NCBI RefSeq assembly: GCF_032118995.1
Contig: NC_092660.1
Coordinates: 20,012,501 to 20,076,500, forward strand
Length of the DNA: 64,000 nt
Direction: 5' to 3'
Source of the DNA: Asterias amurensis
Taxonomy: Eukaryota; Echinodermata; Asteroidea; Forcipulatida; Asteriidae
The position numbers and the translations under genes are program-made. Positions 32,672 to 46,100 of this stretch are shown here, piece by piece (the first letter of the stretch is position 1; each line of letters begins with the position of its first letter). The notes beneath the pieces were generated by a model. That model did no database searches and was not told the origin of the DNA. It was given only the letters and a program-made list of their open reading frames with translations.

Positions 32672-32842
32672 GACCTTTATCACTCTGTCACCATCTTGGT
32701 CATGTTCCCTGTTTCCAATACAAGTAACGAATGCTAACATCCCTGCGCAAACATGGCACCAGACTATTATTTCGTCCAGCTTCAGTTTGGTTACAATGAG
32801 TTGGAATGGAGTAAAATCAAGATGGCCACACTGATAAAGGTC
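32672..32842. repeat. Short TIR element, copy 2 of 2
   Basis: Inverted ends 'gacctttatca' and 'tgataaaggtc'; closely similar to 3395-3562 across its length. Confidence 0.7.
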
Positions 32843-33035
32843 TATTATGCTTTGAACACAACAACTATAATCTTCATCCGCTAGATGCAATGATAATGTG
32901 GGTTTATTAGTGAAAAATGATAGTTCATTGTTATGGATTGGGAATGTCTACTTTGTGTATAAATCTTGCTTTGCGATAATGACTTGCTGGAAACCATCAC
33001 ACGTCTAACTTGCAGTTTCAAGGACTTTAACCCCT

Positions 33036-33224
33036 GGGCCCAATGTCCTAGAGCTGCTTAAACCAAGAAATTTATTTTTGCTAGGCAAAATAAAAGCAGG
33101 ATAGCAGTCAAATATGCTACATGTGATATGGCATTTTGGCTGGTAACAATATTCCTGTGTTAAGCATAATTTTGTTGTGCTAAGTTATTTTCTCTCCTGA
33201 AGCAACTCTATGAAATTTGGCCCC
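33036..33224. repeat. GGGCCCAATTTCAT-type MITE, copy
   Basis: Ends 'gggcccaatgtc..agagctgctta' and 'agcaactctatgaaatttggcccc' are inverted repeats. Related copies lie at 34210-34407, 44644-44812, 49683-49931, 52915-53093 and 57789-57958. Confidence 0.65.
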
Positions 33225-33373
33225 CGAAATTTGGCACAGATTTCACAAAGAGCTCAGATTGACAATTAGTGGGGTTATCAAGCTAATCATTGTTATTAGA
33301 GCAGAGTGTGACGTCTTGACACAACAATCACTAAAATGCAAAATCACTTAGTGTTAAAATTGACACCATAGGT

Positions 33374-33535
33374 GTTTTCACATAGATACCGAAGAATGAA
33401 TCAAATTTTACATCTTAGGGTGTTATTAGGGTGTTGACATAACACCACTTAATGCTTTTGCAGAAGTTAGTGTAATGGTGTTTATTTTGATTATTTTTTT
33501 AATATTTATATGTGACAAACACCCATTATAATGGT
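33374..33535. repeat. MITE with ends ccataggtgttttcaca / tgtgacaaacacccat
   Basis: Third copy of a block found in both paralogue flanks (16733-16868, 20853-20996), with inverted ends. It shows that block is a dispersed element, not part of the gene. Confidence 0.6.
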
Positions 33536-34209
33536 TGCAAATCACTACTACTTTCAAATAATCATGTCTTCACAAACATCACTCTAAGTTCATCGTCTTT
33601 ACTTTCCTACCCAATTTGAAGTCGTCAAGGCTTCGCACTCGGACAAAAAATTTCCAGGTACTTGTTAACATTGACTGCATATACAGAAACTAAACCTGTC
33701 ATAACCTACAAAGCTAGCAAATACATGATAAATAAATTATTTTTTGGGAAGAACCACTAATCTGAGAAACACCCTTCTTTGAGACCTAGGGCTGCTCGTT
33801 TAAAATCCACAAAATGTTCATGTTATACAATTTTCTCTATTGACAGTTTTACAGTATTCACAAAGTTCACCTGACACGTTTAATTATCAAGGAATGCATA
33901 ATGGGGTTACAACATGGGAACGCCTAAGGCAACTTACATCAATGTAATATATTAGTTTTCAATTATCAAATATTCACATCTTTTGACAGTTGTAAGACAG
34001 TGACCGCATAGGCCTACTGAAAAATATAACTCCTGCCACATTAAGCTTTTGAAGTGAAAGATCAAAAACAGGACAAAGTCCGAAAGATTCATTCTTCTTT
34101 TTTCTAGAACGCTGACAAATAAAAACAGTTTTTTTCCTGAGTGGCATTGTTAAGTTCATCAGTGTGGTCAAGTGTGGACAACTCAAATAGAAGTAATTCT
34201 ATAGCGCAT

Positions 34210-34407
34210 CAGGGCCCAATTTCATAATGCTGTTGAGCAGAAAACTCTGCTTGAATTATTTTGTTTGATAAACAAAAATTGAGTGTGGCACCAGTCACAA
34301 CAATGTAAACTTGATGTAAGTTTGGTTGGTAACCTGTTTCTGTTAAGCAAAACTTATCTGTGCTTAGCATGTTTTTGTGCATACAGGCTTAATGAAATTG
34401 GGCCCCG
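34210..34407. repeat. GGGCCCAATTTCAT-type MITE, copy
   Basis: Begins 'agggcccaatttcataatgctg' and ends 'cttaatgaaattgggcccc'; complete inverted ends. A degenerate relative continues to about 34600. Confidence 0.75.
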
Positions 34408-34599
34408 GACCCAGTTACATAAAGCTGGTAAGTGGAAAAGAACGCTAACCAAAAATTAGTGTGGTACCAGTCGCATCAGCTCATACTCAATGACTTTTTG
34501 GTTGGTAAGCTATTTCTGCTAAGCATTTTTCCTGTGCTTATTCGTTTTGTTTTGTGCAAATGGCCATGCTTACCATAAGCAAACAAAAATTGATTTGTA

Positions 34600-37086
34600 A
34601 GGTAGCCAACAATTTGCCCCTTATATTTAATAGATTTCACAGTTTAGAGAGGAATGTTTGTTTGTTTGTGTGCAAGACTTTTTCAAGATTCTAAAGCATT
34701 TTCACTTACATGGCTAGTGCAGTAATTTTGCCCTAACCTTGCATCATAGGGGGAAAATTGTGACTGTTAGTGCAAACAAATGTGAACAGCCCCATGAAAT
34801 AATACCAAAGTTAAGATGAGAAAGACTTTATAAGACGCTGCCCTGCCATTTGGGGTCAAATAGTTGTGGCATCGACAGCCTGCAGTCTGCACAACCTTCA
34901 AAGTGTGCATGGGCTTGGAACAGCAGGCATGCGTCTACTCCACAATGATTTTAGTTTTTTAAACTTTGATTGTTTGTCATAACTTCAAATTTCTTTTACC
35001 TAAATCTTAACCTCCCAAATCTCGGCCCTTTTCCAAAATGAAATATCTTCTCCTTTTTTTCACAACAAGATTCCTGAACTTATAACTATTTATAATCCAT
35101 ATTATAAGTCAATATAAAAAAACATATCTTTGGAATAATTATCATTGTATACACAGGAACATATAAACATCCATACATTAGGGGTTTCTTCATGCTATCA
35201 AACTGACCAAGATTTTGTTTCATCTATTCTGACTTCGTCATCCCTTTGCATCAATCTTCCTCAAGTTCTTACAAAAATTTGAAGTTGATCAGTTCTAAAG
35301 TTCTAAAGCAAGATTCCCATTGGACTTTTCTTTCTTCTTAAATCCAATGGGGACGGATGGTAAACTGAGCTAAAAACTGCAGTGGAAACAGCTCTGTAAA
35401 CCTACAACGACCACCCTGTAAAACGCTATACAAACGTTGCGGAATATGAGTCCAGGTGGGAACACACAGTAGCATTCCACCAAAGCCAGTGACGGTTACT
35501 CTCCGCGTGCAGGGTCGGACAAAGTCCAATGAGATCAGGGCTTAAGACTTGCCGCTTTAGCCTCTGATTAATAATACTGCTTGACGTCTTAAGATTATGT
35601 AATATCTTAGCCCTCTCCTTACCAAACTATTGTGATTTTTCTGAAATCTATAACCATGGTATTTAAAAAAAAATTGATGACATCTATGAGTTTTTGTACA
35701 CCAACGACCACGTCACAGCATACAACAATTGTATACTGGATCTAGCAGGCTTCGACAGCACCCACAGCAATTGCCATGGTGCCCTGTGATTTCCAATAGC
35801 ATCATAAATTTTCCACAAACCGGAGGAGGACAATTGCTGTGCCCCTTCAAGAGTGAAATTCAAGGCCTGTATGGTTCAATAGTGGTTTGATATCAATTCA
35901 AATACATAAGTCACAATTATACACTCAAGGAAGTGTGGTTATTTTTATAATGCGATCAATTTTATCTGTTGAGTGCTGCAGCACGAGGGCCAAACGATAT
36001 TTCAATTTCAATTCAATTTCAATATTTTATTAGCCATGTTAAAAAGTACATGTTTTCATTTTCAAAAGAGATGGTTTCATGCTTGATGGATAGCTGGCTC
36101 CTTATTTTGGGCAACTCTCAAAAAAGGTACAACATTGGTTTATTATTCGTCTAGTGTTCACAAAAAAAAAACATAAACTGAGAATTTCATCACAATAGGA
36201 ACTTATTATGCTTTGGGTAAAGCACCATATGTTTCACAGGTAAGCAAGAAAATTAGGCGTCCAGCTAGCTCTTTCACTATGGAATTGCATTGTTACACAT
36301 GTACCTCATTCATTTTCATACATTAAGCACTAGAAGGTTAGCATGCCATTTGTGTATGTGTCTGGTTAGCAACGCTACAAAATAGAAACTCCAGCAAATC
36401 GACCATTAAGCAGCTCTATGAAATTAAACCCAGTGGAGAGCAATTGCCGACATAAAAACCCAAAACTAGGATCCACTTTTTTGGAGGTTTGGTGTTAGGA
36501 TTGTGTCTTTGATGATGCAAGAATGGAATTTGACACACAGTCAGAGTATGTCACAAGAAAGATAATTGGCTATAGGGCCATCGCAGATGTCCTTTGACAA
36601 AATATAGGTAGCATAACAATCATGGCAGAAAAACTTGATATTTGCTCATTGTTCTACCTATAATTTTTTCAAAATTTAAAACTGCGACAGCCCTATAGCC
36701 TAATACCTTTCTCATATTTGTGTGCCATGCTCGTATTATCAAAGTCACAAATCCCCAAAATATTTCTTTTATCTTGAAATGACAAGTCCATTTTAATTTT
36801 GCAAAGGGCACTGCCATTGGAAAATCCTAAAGTCGATGGGGAACTTTTGAAGGGCCCATGGCCTCCGTTGCCTGCATTTAATTCCAGGCCCGACACTACA
36901 AATCACTGCGGTGACGATGAAATTGCATCGGAAGCACATCATGACAAACCTCACTAAGAGATATCAACCCCAAGCTCACTTGAATGGCGACGTTTGTTCC
37001 TCTCCCCGTGGCAGCACTCAGCAGAGAAAATTAAATCGCATGGCTTTACTTTGAATATATATATCCTACACATATTATAGTTACTT
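34600..37086. other. Region downstream of AP3D1; probable 3' UTR then unassigned DNA
   Basis: The AP3D1 stop is at 37087-37089 on the minus strand, so part of this is its 3' UTR. Minus-strand AATAAA occurs near 36140 and in the 36020s; I cannot tell which, if any, is used. 35740-35880 matches a repeat at 40050-40200. Confidence 0.45.
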
Positions 37087-37182
37087 TTACGCTTCCGTTA
37101 GGAATGTCTTGACCTCATCGAGCAGCGATGATAGAACTGTTGGATCAGAGCTCTTACCATCCACTGAAATGCTCTTGTTGGG
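37087..37182 (-). CDS. AP3D1: AP3D1 exon 27 (C-terminus and stop)
   Basis: PNKSISVDGKSSDPTVLSSL LDEVKTFLTEA then TAA at 37087-37089. Matches NSVSVDGKCSDSTLLSNLLEEMK. Confidence 0.96.
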   Translation of the reverse strand, partial: PNKSISVDGKSSDPTVLSSLLDEVKTFLTEA

Positions 37183-40100
37183 CTGAAAAGAAACACATAT
37201 AAAATTAAAATTTTCTGCTAAACAAAAGAAAGCAGGATACCATTCACATATTGTACAAGTGACATTCTACTTTGGCTGGTAACCTGAAACCGGTAAGCAC
37301 ATAGTTGTTGTGCTTAGCTACTTGTCTGTGCTTGAGCAGGTCTATCCAGGCCTCACCTAGTTTTAAACCTCTTCACCACACTTCTTTTCCCTTATTACAA
37401 CTAAGCATGTTCAGCAGTTCAGTCATTAGTGGTGATAGCGACTTCTTAAGAAGCATTGATATCATCACTCAGTGACACTCAAGGCGCTTCAGGAACACCT
37501 GTCCCCGATTTCACAAAGCGCTGCGGCGCGTCGCAAGTGCAAGTTGCGACCGGTTGCACGTCGTAAGTTGCGAACTCGTCGCAGCCGCGACGTGCCTTAC
37601 AGGTCTGCGACGCATCGCAAACCCTACGATGCGTCGCTACTTGCGGTGAGTTTCGTGAAATCGAGGGCAGGGCAAACATCTTCCGTTTTTGATAAGTGAA
37701 CTTGGTTATTTTACATCTATGGCTCTACATCCCATTCGAAGGCACAGAAATAATAAAGTGCCTTGCTCCAGGACACAAGTGTCACAACCAGGACTTGAAC
37801 CCACCCTAAGTAACAAAAACACCAGAGCTCTTGGCCACAACCTTTGACCTGGAACTGATGGAGTGTGTATTGGAACATCAGCACCCATTCCGATTACTTC
37901 CTTTCACAATACCAACAATCTGGCACTTACCATGACTTTAAGAAGTAAACAAACATGATGTCCTTGTATTGAGCGACTGTAGAGAGATGCCGTCGTCTGG
38001 ACTCTCTCAACTAGAGACATATGGCCATAGAAGCAGGTTCTGGCTAGCACGATAGAGAAGTCAACATCTACGCTAGGAATGGTCAAGGACTGTTTGCTTG
38101 TCAGGTCTCCTCCACTGAGTAGCTCAGAGTATTCCGCACTGAAACGCACATCAGAATCAAAGATGGTAATGAATGAGGGATGTAGGGTTTAATAAAAGAG
38201 ATGGCCTTGGGCCTTTCTCAAACCCCGGCTTGGGCTTAGTCTCCAGCTTGGGCTCAGTCTCCCGCTTGGTCCCTGTAAGCTGTGTACGCAGTGGAAACCC
38301 TGCGGGTATGAACCAGCCTTCAGACCATTACCTTTTTGGAGCAGTGTGTATTGAACATCTGACTGCGCCTGGAGCCGGAGCCCAAGCCGAGGTTTGAGAA
38401 ATGCCCCGATACTTCATGGAGGCAATGGGGGCAAATGCCTCGGTGATCCTTGAAATGTTCTAGTAGAAATTAAAACTGTTCTTGGTCACCCTTGCTCTCA
38501 TAGTAATGCCTTTACCAATGAAAAACTACCATGCCCTGACAAGAATTTATTACCTCGATAACAAGACCCTGAAGTCCTTGTAAAAAGGCATGATTTATTA
38601 AACCGTTGGAGAAAACAGGATCAATTACTAAAACAAAAAATTACAGGAGTTTTGTACCTGGTGCATTGCTTGGCAACAAAGTACGCAGAAACTGGAAGGT
38701 GCACTTTGAAATCTATCTTCTCACTAGTTGATCCATTATCATCCTGTTAATAAAAGGCAAGAAAAAAAGAGAAAATATTACGGTAAGCTCCATTAAGAAT
38801 TTCCCAGTTTGGCCAGAAAAACTTGTAAGGTATACATCCGTTTCAGTGAGTGGGTGTGTTTACATTGATTGACTTGGGCATAAAAACTTGTATTAGCAGT
38901 TTATACGCCTGGGGCATTCAGAAGCCCCTACTGGTTTGTGCATGATCCAATTAAAGGCACTGGACACCTTTGGTAATTGTCAAAGGCCAGTCTTTTCACT
39001 TGGCGTATCTCAATATTATGCATAACATAACTAACCTGTGAAAATTTGAACTCAATTGGTAGTCGAAGTTATCAAAAACTATGTTACTTCAGAGAGACAG
39101 AGAGAGCCGTTTCTCACAATATTTTATACTATTAACAGCTCTTCGTTGCTGGTTACCAAGTATTTATGCTAACAATTAATTTCAGTAGTTACCAATAGTG
39201 TCCACTGCCTTTAAATCCACTGAAAAAGCATGGAGATAATAACAGGTGTAAAATGTCAGACATAAAGGATGCATCTTTTTAGCATCTTCCTTTAATGGAT
39301 CATTCCCATAATGAAAACAGAATATCCAGGGATGAGAATGTATGAAAACCTAAAATCCTGGGAATTTGTAAACTGTTTCTTGTTGGTGTGAAGAGTTCGT
39401 TCGGGTGGATATTTATGTGGTGTCGTGGCCGAGCGGTTAAGAGCACCGAATTCAAGCTCTGCTGATTCTGTTCATCAGAGTGTGGGTTCGAATCCCGGTC
39501 GTGAAACTTGTGTCCCTGAGCAAGACACTTAACTATTATTGCTTCTCTCCACCCAGGGGTAAATGGGTACCTGTGAGGGCAGAGATGGTTCTTGTGATTG
39601 ATTTAGTCGAGTAGCGCATTTGTTGCACGAGGCTGTATACTCCCCAGGGAGCTGAGATGGTTTAAGGAGTGAATTAAGGCACAGTGACCAGGGGTAATAA
39701 TTTGAAGCGCTTTGAGACACCCATTCGGGAGTGAAAAAGCGCTATATAAACTCAAATATTATTATATTTCAGTCAGTGGACAGGCATAGGGATACAAGCC
39801 AAAAATTGAGGGTGCTCCAAAAAGTTGTCTTGTCTCTTACCTTCAGCATGTAGGTTAATGTCCCACGTAGTTTCTGAAACGTGGTAATACTCTCGACTGT
39901 GAAGGCAAACTGCCCTTCATTGGTCATACTAGGTGGGAGTTGGAATGGTACCTGGATCCCCTCATGCTGACTCTGTCCGTCCTTTAAAAGTGAGAAAAAC
40001 AAAAACAACATCAAAAACAGAAATCAGCGATTAGTACTGGAAATAACCCACGGCATCCACAGCAATTGCCATGGTGCCATGTGCTTTTGCTGTAATGCCC

Positions 40101-43100
40101 TTTGCAAAGTTCAAATAAAAATTTAAATTTTCCTACAGGAAGTGCCCTTACCAGAAGAAAATTGCTGTGCCCCTTCAAGAACGAAAATGAAGACCTGAAT
40201 GCCATTAAGACATAGCAGATGTTTGTTGGACTTGGAAGAAATAAGTTTGTTCCTGGTTTGATTGGCAGCATATTGCGCCACAGCATCGTGTAAACCATTA
40301 CATGGTGCTATGTTAAGGAATAGGTATCATACTTCAAAATCGACCTTAGCATACCTTGCAGGCAAGATAAATACAGTACCAGCGCTTAGAAATGTAGTTT
40401 TAAGTGTGGTATAAATGTAAAATATCATTGTTTTAATAGACACACCCACAACCAAGATCCCAATACTTACCCCTCGTATGAGCCTCGTATTGAGTGTGTC
40501 TCGAACATTGAAGTCCAGTGACTTGACTTGGGATGATGTCAGATTGCTGAAGATAACGGATACTACTACTTGTTTGGACGTTTTAGCTTCTACTCTTGTT
40601 TCATACATCTAGATAAAAAGACAAAAGACATTTGTTATGGTGCCACCATGTATCTGTGGTCAAGTGGTTAGACTGCAGTCACTTGCAATCACAAGGTTGT
40701 AGGTTTGACTTCCCAAAGCTTGCACCAACAAATATCAAACTGGCTATAAAACACCAACTATTGATTTACTATGTAAAAACACCAAACATTGATGTGTAGG
40801 TTATAAAATTAGTAAAATGTTGATTTCTTTAACTTACCATTTTAATTGATTCATTCTCCGCTAAAAGCCTGTAGCTTGACATTGGCTGATTGAATAAAAT
40901 AAACAAGTACAAACAAAATCAGTTATTTTAAAGACCACAGGAAGTTCTGGGATACTTTCTGGGAGACCTTCATGTGGCAGTATCCTGGGTGGATTAACTC
41001 AGCACCAATTTTTGGACTGTGTATAAGTACGCCAGATTAAATCAACTTTATCTAGAAGACATTTGTATTGGTTACAATGCACCATGTGACCTTAGATAGC
41101 CTTTGTATGTAAAGACAGGGTTAATCACCTAAAATGCACATTGAACAGAAACACCAGGACAGGGATCAGAGTCATTGCTGAAAACAAAAAAATGTGAAAC
41201 TAAGATCAACATTTGAGGTTTGTTGAAACATTAGCATTTCCAACTTTTATTAACTCATGGGGGTGAAGATTTCACAGAGCTTTTAAGGAGCAGTATCCTA
41301 AAAACTAGGGAAGTAGATCAAAGAGCAGGATTTCTGACAGATCAACTGCTACTTTTTGACAAGGCAGACATAAGAAAGTCTGAATTCAGATAAAAGTCTC
41401 AAATTTCTCATCCAAGACCAGGTTCACTAAATATTTTCTCAAACTAAATGTTATCGGAGTTAGTACTGACCGGTATGACTACATCTGGTGTTGTTGCTTC
41501 AGCCTGGGCTGTACCATTTTCCATTGGCTCCTCAGTCCTTTCTACCTCCTCAGCCTCCTCATGGGCGTGGCTCTTGTGGGAATGCTTCTTCTTTTTATCC
41601 TTCTTCTCTTTCTTGGCTTTCTTCTCCTTTTTATGCTTCTTGTGTTTCTGCAAAATGATTCAGAGACTTTTGTTACATTTCAGAACGGCAAACCAGCAAC
41701 GACATTGCTGGGGCGTCTTGGTTTGTATCATCTGGGGATAAAGTGGTTAACCACTCTGTGCTGTAAGATTACTCATTCGTCTTGACAACGGCAATGCTCT
41801 TCTCTACAGTCTTCCTTACAAACAGATTTTCCCGTCCTTCAACGCATCAAAAAATTAACAAGGATGATGAAAGAGGGAGATTTAAAAGAGGGCGCTACCA
41901 GAAAAAGTTTGTTCACAGTTTGCCGTATGGGGGGGGGGGGGGTGACAACAGAATCTACGGGCCTATCTTAGTGTTTAAAGCCTAAGAGAGTAGTATCTAG
42001 ACACTAACCTCTCCCGTGGGTTCCTCGCTGGCATCCATTGGTTCATCTACTCCAACATCCTCTCCACCTATCGCTGATGAAGAAGCAGCTGCATTGTCTT
42101 TAGTCAACCAGAAATTAATGTCCTCATTCTAGTAAGGGAGGAAAAAGTTCAGCCATGTAAAAAAAAAATTAACAGGTAGAATAAGTTTTTGTTAACGTAG
42201 TCCTGATGTTTAGGCAAAATTATTAAGAAAGATACAATAGAAGTAAACAAAATCACATATTAAACATTTAAAAGATAAATGGGTTGGTTTTCAGTTTGAT
42301 CGACTACCTTTTTCACGTTATATATTTTTTATTTAGAAAGCCATGGGTCGATTTCACAAAGAGTTAGGACTCGTCTTATCTCGAATTAGGACGAGTAACT
42401 CGTCCTACATGTAACTTAGGATTAATCTCAAGTTAGCTTTTCCATGATTTTCCTTGCACCCTTTATTTTTGTATATTGCAGTCACAAACTTTGAGTTTTA
42501 CAGACATACAAAGTGCATCTTCCGAACCATTCATTCGTTGCGTTGGGATTTTTAGAATCAGAAAGAGCACCCTCACTGGGAAATGGCTTTATCTCAAAAT
42601 TTAAACAACAAAAAAGGCTTGCAACGTTTTACCAAAACAGGTTTTGCATCCTCCATGTTTATGTTATTCATCGAGTGGTGATCTAACCTTGGTTTCTTGA
42701 GGTGGATTGCTAGCCTTGACTTCAGGACTGGTAGTCTCCACTGCAGCCACTTGACCATTGGGCCTTGGGGATTCAGCTTCCCCCATCCCAGCCATGAGGT
42801 CCACCTCATTCTCAGCTGGTGCTGCTACGTCATCCACTGCATTACTGGACTTCTTTTTATGCTAATATACATGTTAGACAACAAATTGTAATCCACAGAA
42901 CGTCATTGAAATGTCACACAAACAAAAGTATGTTTAACACATGAATGGACCGTTTTGTGGACAAACACATTATACATGTATATATTCATTCACCAGATAA
43001 AGACATTTAGAGATTTGTGTACTCATTTATTTTTTTTTTAATGAGAAATCATGGATTTCTGTCTTTGATCCCCTCACCTTTTTCTCTTTCTTTGATTTCT

Positions 43101-46100
43101 TCTCCTTGGTCTCCTTCTCTTTCCGATGGTGGTGATGTTTCCTCTTAGGTTTCTCACCAAGGATAACCTCCGTGGCTTCCAGACCGACCTCGGTCCTGCT
43201 GCCCTCTGGAACGATGTGGTGGCCTCGAATTGGGATCTTATCTTCTTCATCCAAGGGTCTATAAGAGAAGAAGATAAGACAATAACCCTTTCAGCCCCAC
43301 ATTTATAACCCTTTCAGCCCCACAAATAAGGTCCGACATGCATGTGCGTATGCTTGGTGCGCGCGGCAGAGTTGTGCAGAAAGGCATTGGAGAGGCGCAC
43401 GTGTTCTTGCTCACACGTGCGTCGTGGGCGGAGCCTAATGGATCGGTCTATCATGTGGGAATCTCTTTGGATACTGACTGTCATCTCTTTTTTAAATCTA
43501 GTTAGTCCTTCTTTGTCAAATTTGTGACTTTTATTGCGCTTGTTTGGTTTCCATGTAAAAACTGCTTTTTCCCACATACTGCATCTTTTGAAGCTACTTG
43601 CCTGGTGCATGTTTCTCTCAATCCTACTTTAATTTGACTGTTTTAAGAGGAATATCAATTCCACTTCCCTGAGGTTTTTTCATCTTAAAGGCTTTTTTCT
43701 TGTATCCCTTTACCAAAAGTGGTCCTCAAGTTTTGTAATAAGGAGCCCCTTACAAAAAGTGGTTCTCAGGTTTTTATAATTAGAAGTTGGCCAGCAGACC
43801 ACTGTTTAGGCAGACACTGGCATGTATTGTACACTATTTTTATAAGTTCAGTGTTCTAGCTACTAAGCCAAGGAAACCTGCCAAGTTTACCTGTCTAAAT
43901 CAATATCCAAGGCTCGGTGTGGATCATCCATAGCTCTATCATCATCTTCGCCATCAGAATATGTTGCCCCCTGAAGAAGAAAAAATAAGCAAATAAGTGA
44001 TAGAAAAGAAAACCATACGATGGATAAATAAACACAGCTGGAAGTTTAGAAGGTCACTTTAAGATTAGGATCTCTTCTGTATTCCTTGAGAGCGCTAGAA
44101 CCTAAAGAATACTCGTTCAGTGGAAGTTTTGTGTCGTACAAAAAATACCCAAACGCTTTGAAAAGTTATACAATTCCTTGATTAAAATCTTAATTATTCA
44201 CCTCAGGCATTTCCTCTCCGACAATGTCCACTTTGTGGGCAACCTGAACGTCATCGCTGGACTCCGAGACATGGCGCCCTCGCTTGCCCTTCTTGTGCTT
44301 CTTCTTGTTCTTCTTAGACGACTTGGACTTCTTCATGTATTCATCCGTAACATTGAAACCTGCTATATAGAGACAACAGTGAAAGACAAAAACTAAGCAT
44401 GAGTCTTTGTCAATCAAAATTACTAGTGAACACCCTGTGCTAGATTCTCCTTTGGTTGTTAGAGTGAACACGGTTGTTTCCTTCGTACCTACATGTAACG
44501 ATGTTAAATTTGCATCAAGATAAAGAATGTTACATTACATTGTTTTATACTTACCATCGATGTGTGCAAGCACTGTTTACAAACTCACAGGTATATTACT
44601 TGGGTAGGATTCGAACCCCATACCTTTGCCATTCTAGAACAGAGCCCGGTTTCATAAAGCTGTTTAGCAGAAGATAACTGCTTAGCAAATTTATCTGCTA
44701 AGCAACAATTGAGTGGGGCACCAGTCACAACAATGTAAACTTAATGTGATTTTTTGGTAACCTGTTTCTGTTAAGCGATACTTTTCTGTGACTTAGCAAT
44801 GGATGCTGGATGTCCTTTATACCAACTAGGTACCAGCTGCTGAAAAATATGATTCAAACTGCCTCTAGCTACAGGGCTATCTTGGTGGTCTAGTGGTAAA
44901 ACAGCTGTAGAAAAGCGAAGAGCGTGGGGTCAAATCCCACCAAAGTTAAGAGTATGCAGTAAAACCAGATAATACCCATGTATAATTACATATTATAGTT
45001 ACTTCCTATAAATGGATATGTATTATTTTGTACTTGTTTTATGCCTCTGAAGAAGGTCCAGTTTGGATCGAAAGCTCAGGCCATCTACTCTATTCATTAC
45101 TATACATATATACCTTTGGAGCCTTGAGGATAAAACACAAACCTTTATGCAACCAACTCAGTATTGAATCTAAAAAAAGAAATTTATAATTTAAAATACG
45201 TTGAGTCATCTAGTGCGCCACTCAAACTTACTTATACACCCTCCCAAAACATAAACATCAAATCTTACACATAGTAAGTTGGGGATAAAAACTCCACTAC
45301 AGACTAAAGCACAGAAGCATACAATAAAATAAGAAAAACAAGAGTCACAAACATTACACATTGACCAATAAGACCTTTAGCGGCCACAAACGGCTTGTAC
45401 CAGAATGCCCATAGCGGCCACAAACGGCTTGTACCAGAATGCCCATAGCGACCACAAACGGCTTGCACCGGAACGCCCAGAGTGGCCACAAATGGCTGAA
45501 AGATTTTACTAACGTTCAAACAAGAGCAACAGCAAGAGGTTAAAGAAAAAATTGACATTTTCAAACCTAATCCACCTAGTGCCCCCTGTAGGATTCGAAC
45601 CAGGGTACTTTAGCTGGAAGGCAAGGCAAAGACAACCTCCCAGAAATTAACAGTGTGACTCCCACAGTGTGTGGCAACCAGTTTACTCAACTCATGCCTT
45701 ATATTAAATGCACTAGGATCGCAAGAGTCATTTGCAAATGTCCCCGCAATCAAACGACGCTGAATGCACCATACGGAACTGTTATTTTACTAGCAACATC
45801 AGACAGATACATTGGACATAGAATCACATACAAAAATGCAAAGAATGAACATTTTAAAAGGGGGAAATCCCAATAATGCTAAGGTCTCACATGCCTAACT
45901 TAAAAAAAACAAGTACGCAAGAACCTATTTACATTTCAAGGTTGTTTACATGCAGAACAAAACACGTCAACTTAAAACATACTCCAACATGCAACTCTGG
46001 CCACTTTTTCCTTAAACATCCGAGAGCACTTTCTTAATATCTTCTTTCTTTTCTCAGACTCAACAATTCATGCAATAATACAACGCAGGGGGAGGGAGGG

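Noticed and set aside
37479-37699. Arg/Ala-rich frames on both strands
   Set aside because: They are readings of a GC-rich MITE (37498-37671).
41150-41176. Possible extra AP3D1 exon before the ear ('cag' then gtgatt)
   Set aside because: One frame hits a stop and the others give no similarity; exons 21 and 22 already join in phase 0 without it.
43314-43610. 98-codon minus-strand frame between AP3D1 exons 17 and 18
   Set aside because: Lies wholly in an intron whose flanking exons join in frame; composition is not protein-like.
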